Below are positions 5,309 through 5,417 of a DNA stretch of 5,417 bases, in pieces. Made by a program: the position numbers and the translations under genes. Position 1 is the stretch's first letter; every line of letters begins with the position of its first letter. Source of the DNA: an uncultured bacterium (GTDB taxonomy: Bacteria; Patescibacteriota; Gracilibacteria; Absconditabacterales; Absconditicoccaceae); NCBI GenBank assembly GCA_903943625.1, contig CAJAPL010000144.1, positions 1 to 5,417 on the forward strand, in the 5' to 3' direction. The notes under the pieces were generated by a model. That model was not told where the DNA came from and made no database searches. It saw only the letters and a program-made list of their open reading frames with translations.

Positions 5309-5417
5309 CCATTAATCACTATAATACCATCGCCAGGCTCCATTTTGAGCATTTTGTAATTAATTTGCTTTTCCTGGAGATATCAGTATAATAAAGACAA
5401 TTTGTTACGATACTTGA
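5305..5417 (-). CDS. Probable 3' end of a convergent minus-strand gene
   Basis: Reading the reverse strand from the window edge with TGA as Gly, one frame stays open for 36 codons and ends at TAG (complement of 5305-5307). The visible C-terminus contains KLSLLYGYLQEKQINYKMLK and then MEPGDGIIVING. The competing reverse frames are less protein-like or stop early, and the forward strand has no continuing gene. The helix followed by a short strand at the very end is loosely like the C-terminus of FtsQ-type division proteins, but that is a weak impression and I assign no function. The stop overlaps the stop of the forward gene within the bases CTAA. With so little sequence, a chance open frame remains possible. 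Confidence 0.45.

Overview
The window reads as a fragment of a Candidate Phyla Radiation (Patescibacteria) genome that uses UGA as glycine (translation table 25), as in Absconditabacteria (SR1) and Gracilibacteria (BD1-5). Under the standard code the forward strand breaks into short pieces. With UGA read as Gly, six long forward genes appear, tiled almost end to end and all ending in TAA or TAG. By hand count about 86 of about 115 glycines in them are TGA. The key evidence is the Obg-family ATPase YchF, whose P-loop glycines, DxxG glycine and TGS-domain glycines are all TGA, while TGG still appears as Trp elsewhere. The sequence is AT-rich, and no gene start has a Shine-Dalgarno sequence. I cannot tell SR1 from BD1-5 from this window.

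Layout, left to right: (1) the 3' part of an FcoT-like hotdog-fold gene (to 445); (2) complete ychF (485-1591); (3) an intergenic region with a good sigma70-type promoter and a 9-bp direct repeat; (4) a 366-residue DNA-binding protein joining a sigma-70 region 4 helix-turn-helix to two C-terminal winged-helix (HARE-HTH-like) domains (1719-2819), then a hairpin terminator; (5) a tRNA-Leu(GAG) gene (3012-3093), preceded by an 80-bp-offset partial copy of its own 5' half that carries compact hairpins (2932-3011); (6) a GatB/YqeY-family gene (3142-3591); (7) a 411-residue secreted, cysteine-rich protein ending in a two-helix T4SS-pilin-like membrane module, with a GGNNT linker encoded by 15-bp tandem repeats (3612-4847); (8) a 140-residue acidic protein of unknown function with a PGEYDIDG motif (4886-5308); (9) the probable 3' end of a convergent minus-strand gene whose stop overlaps the previous one.

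There is no clear functional operon. ychF and yqeY are translation-linked housekeeping genes. The sigma-4/HARE protein looks like a lineage-specific transcription regulator, and the pilin-like protein a cell-surface component. The items most worth follow-up are the tRNA-Leu half-copy with its structured insert, the sigma-4/HARE-HTH protein that lacks the core-binding region of a sigma factor, and the Cys-rich pilin-like protein.
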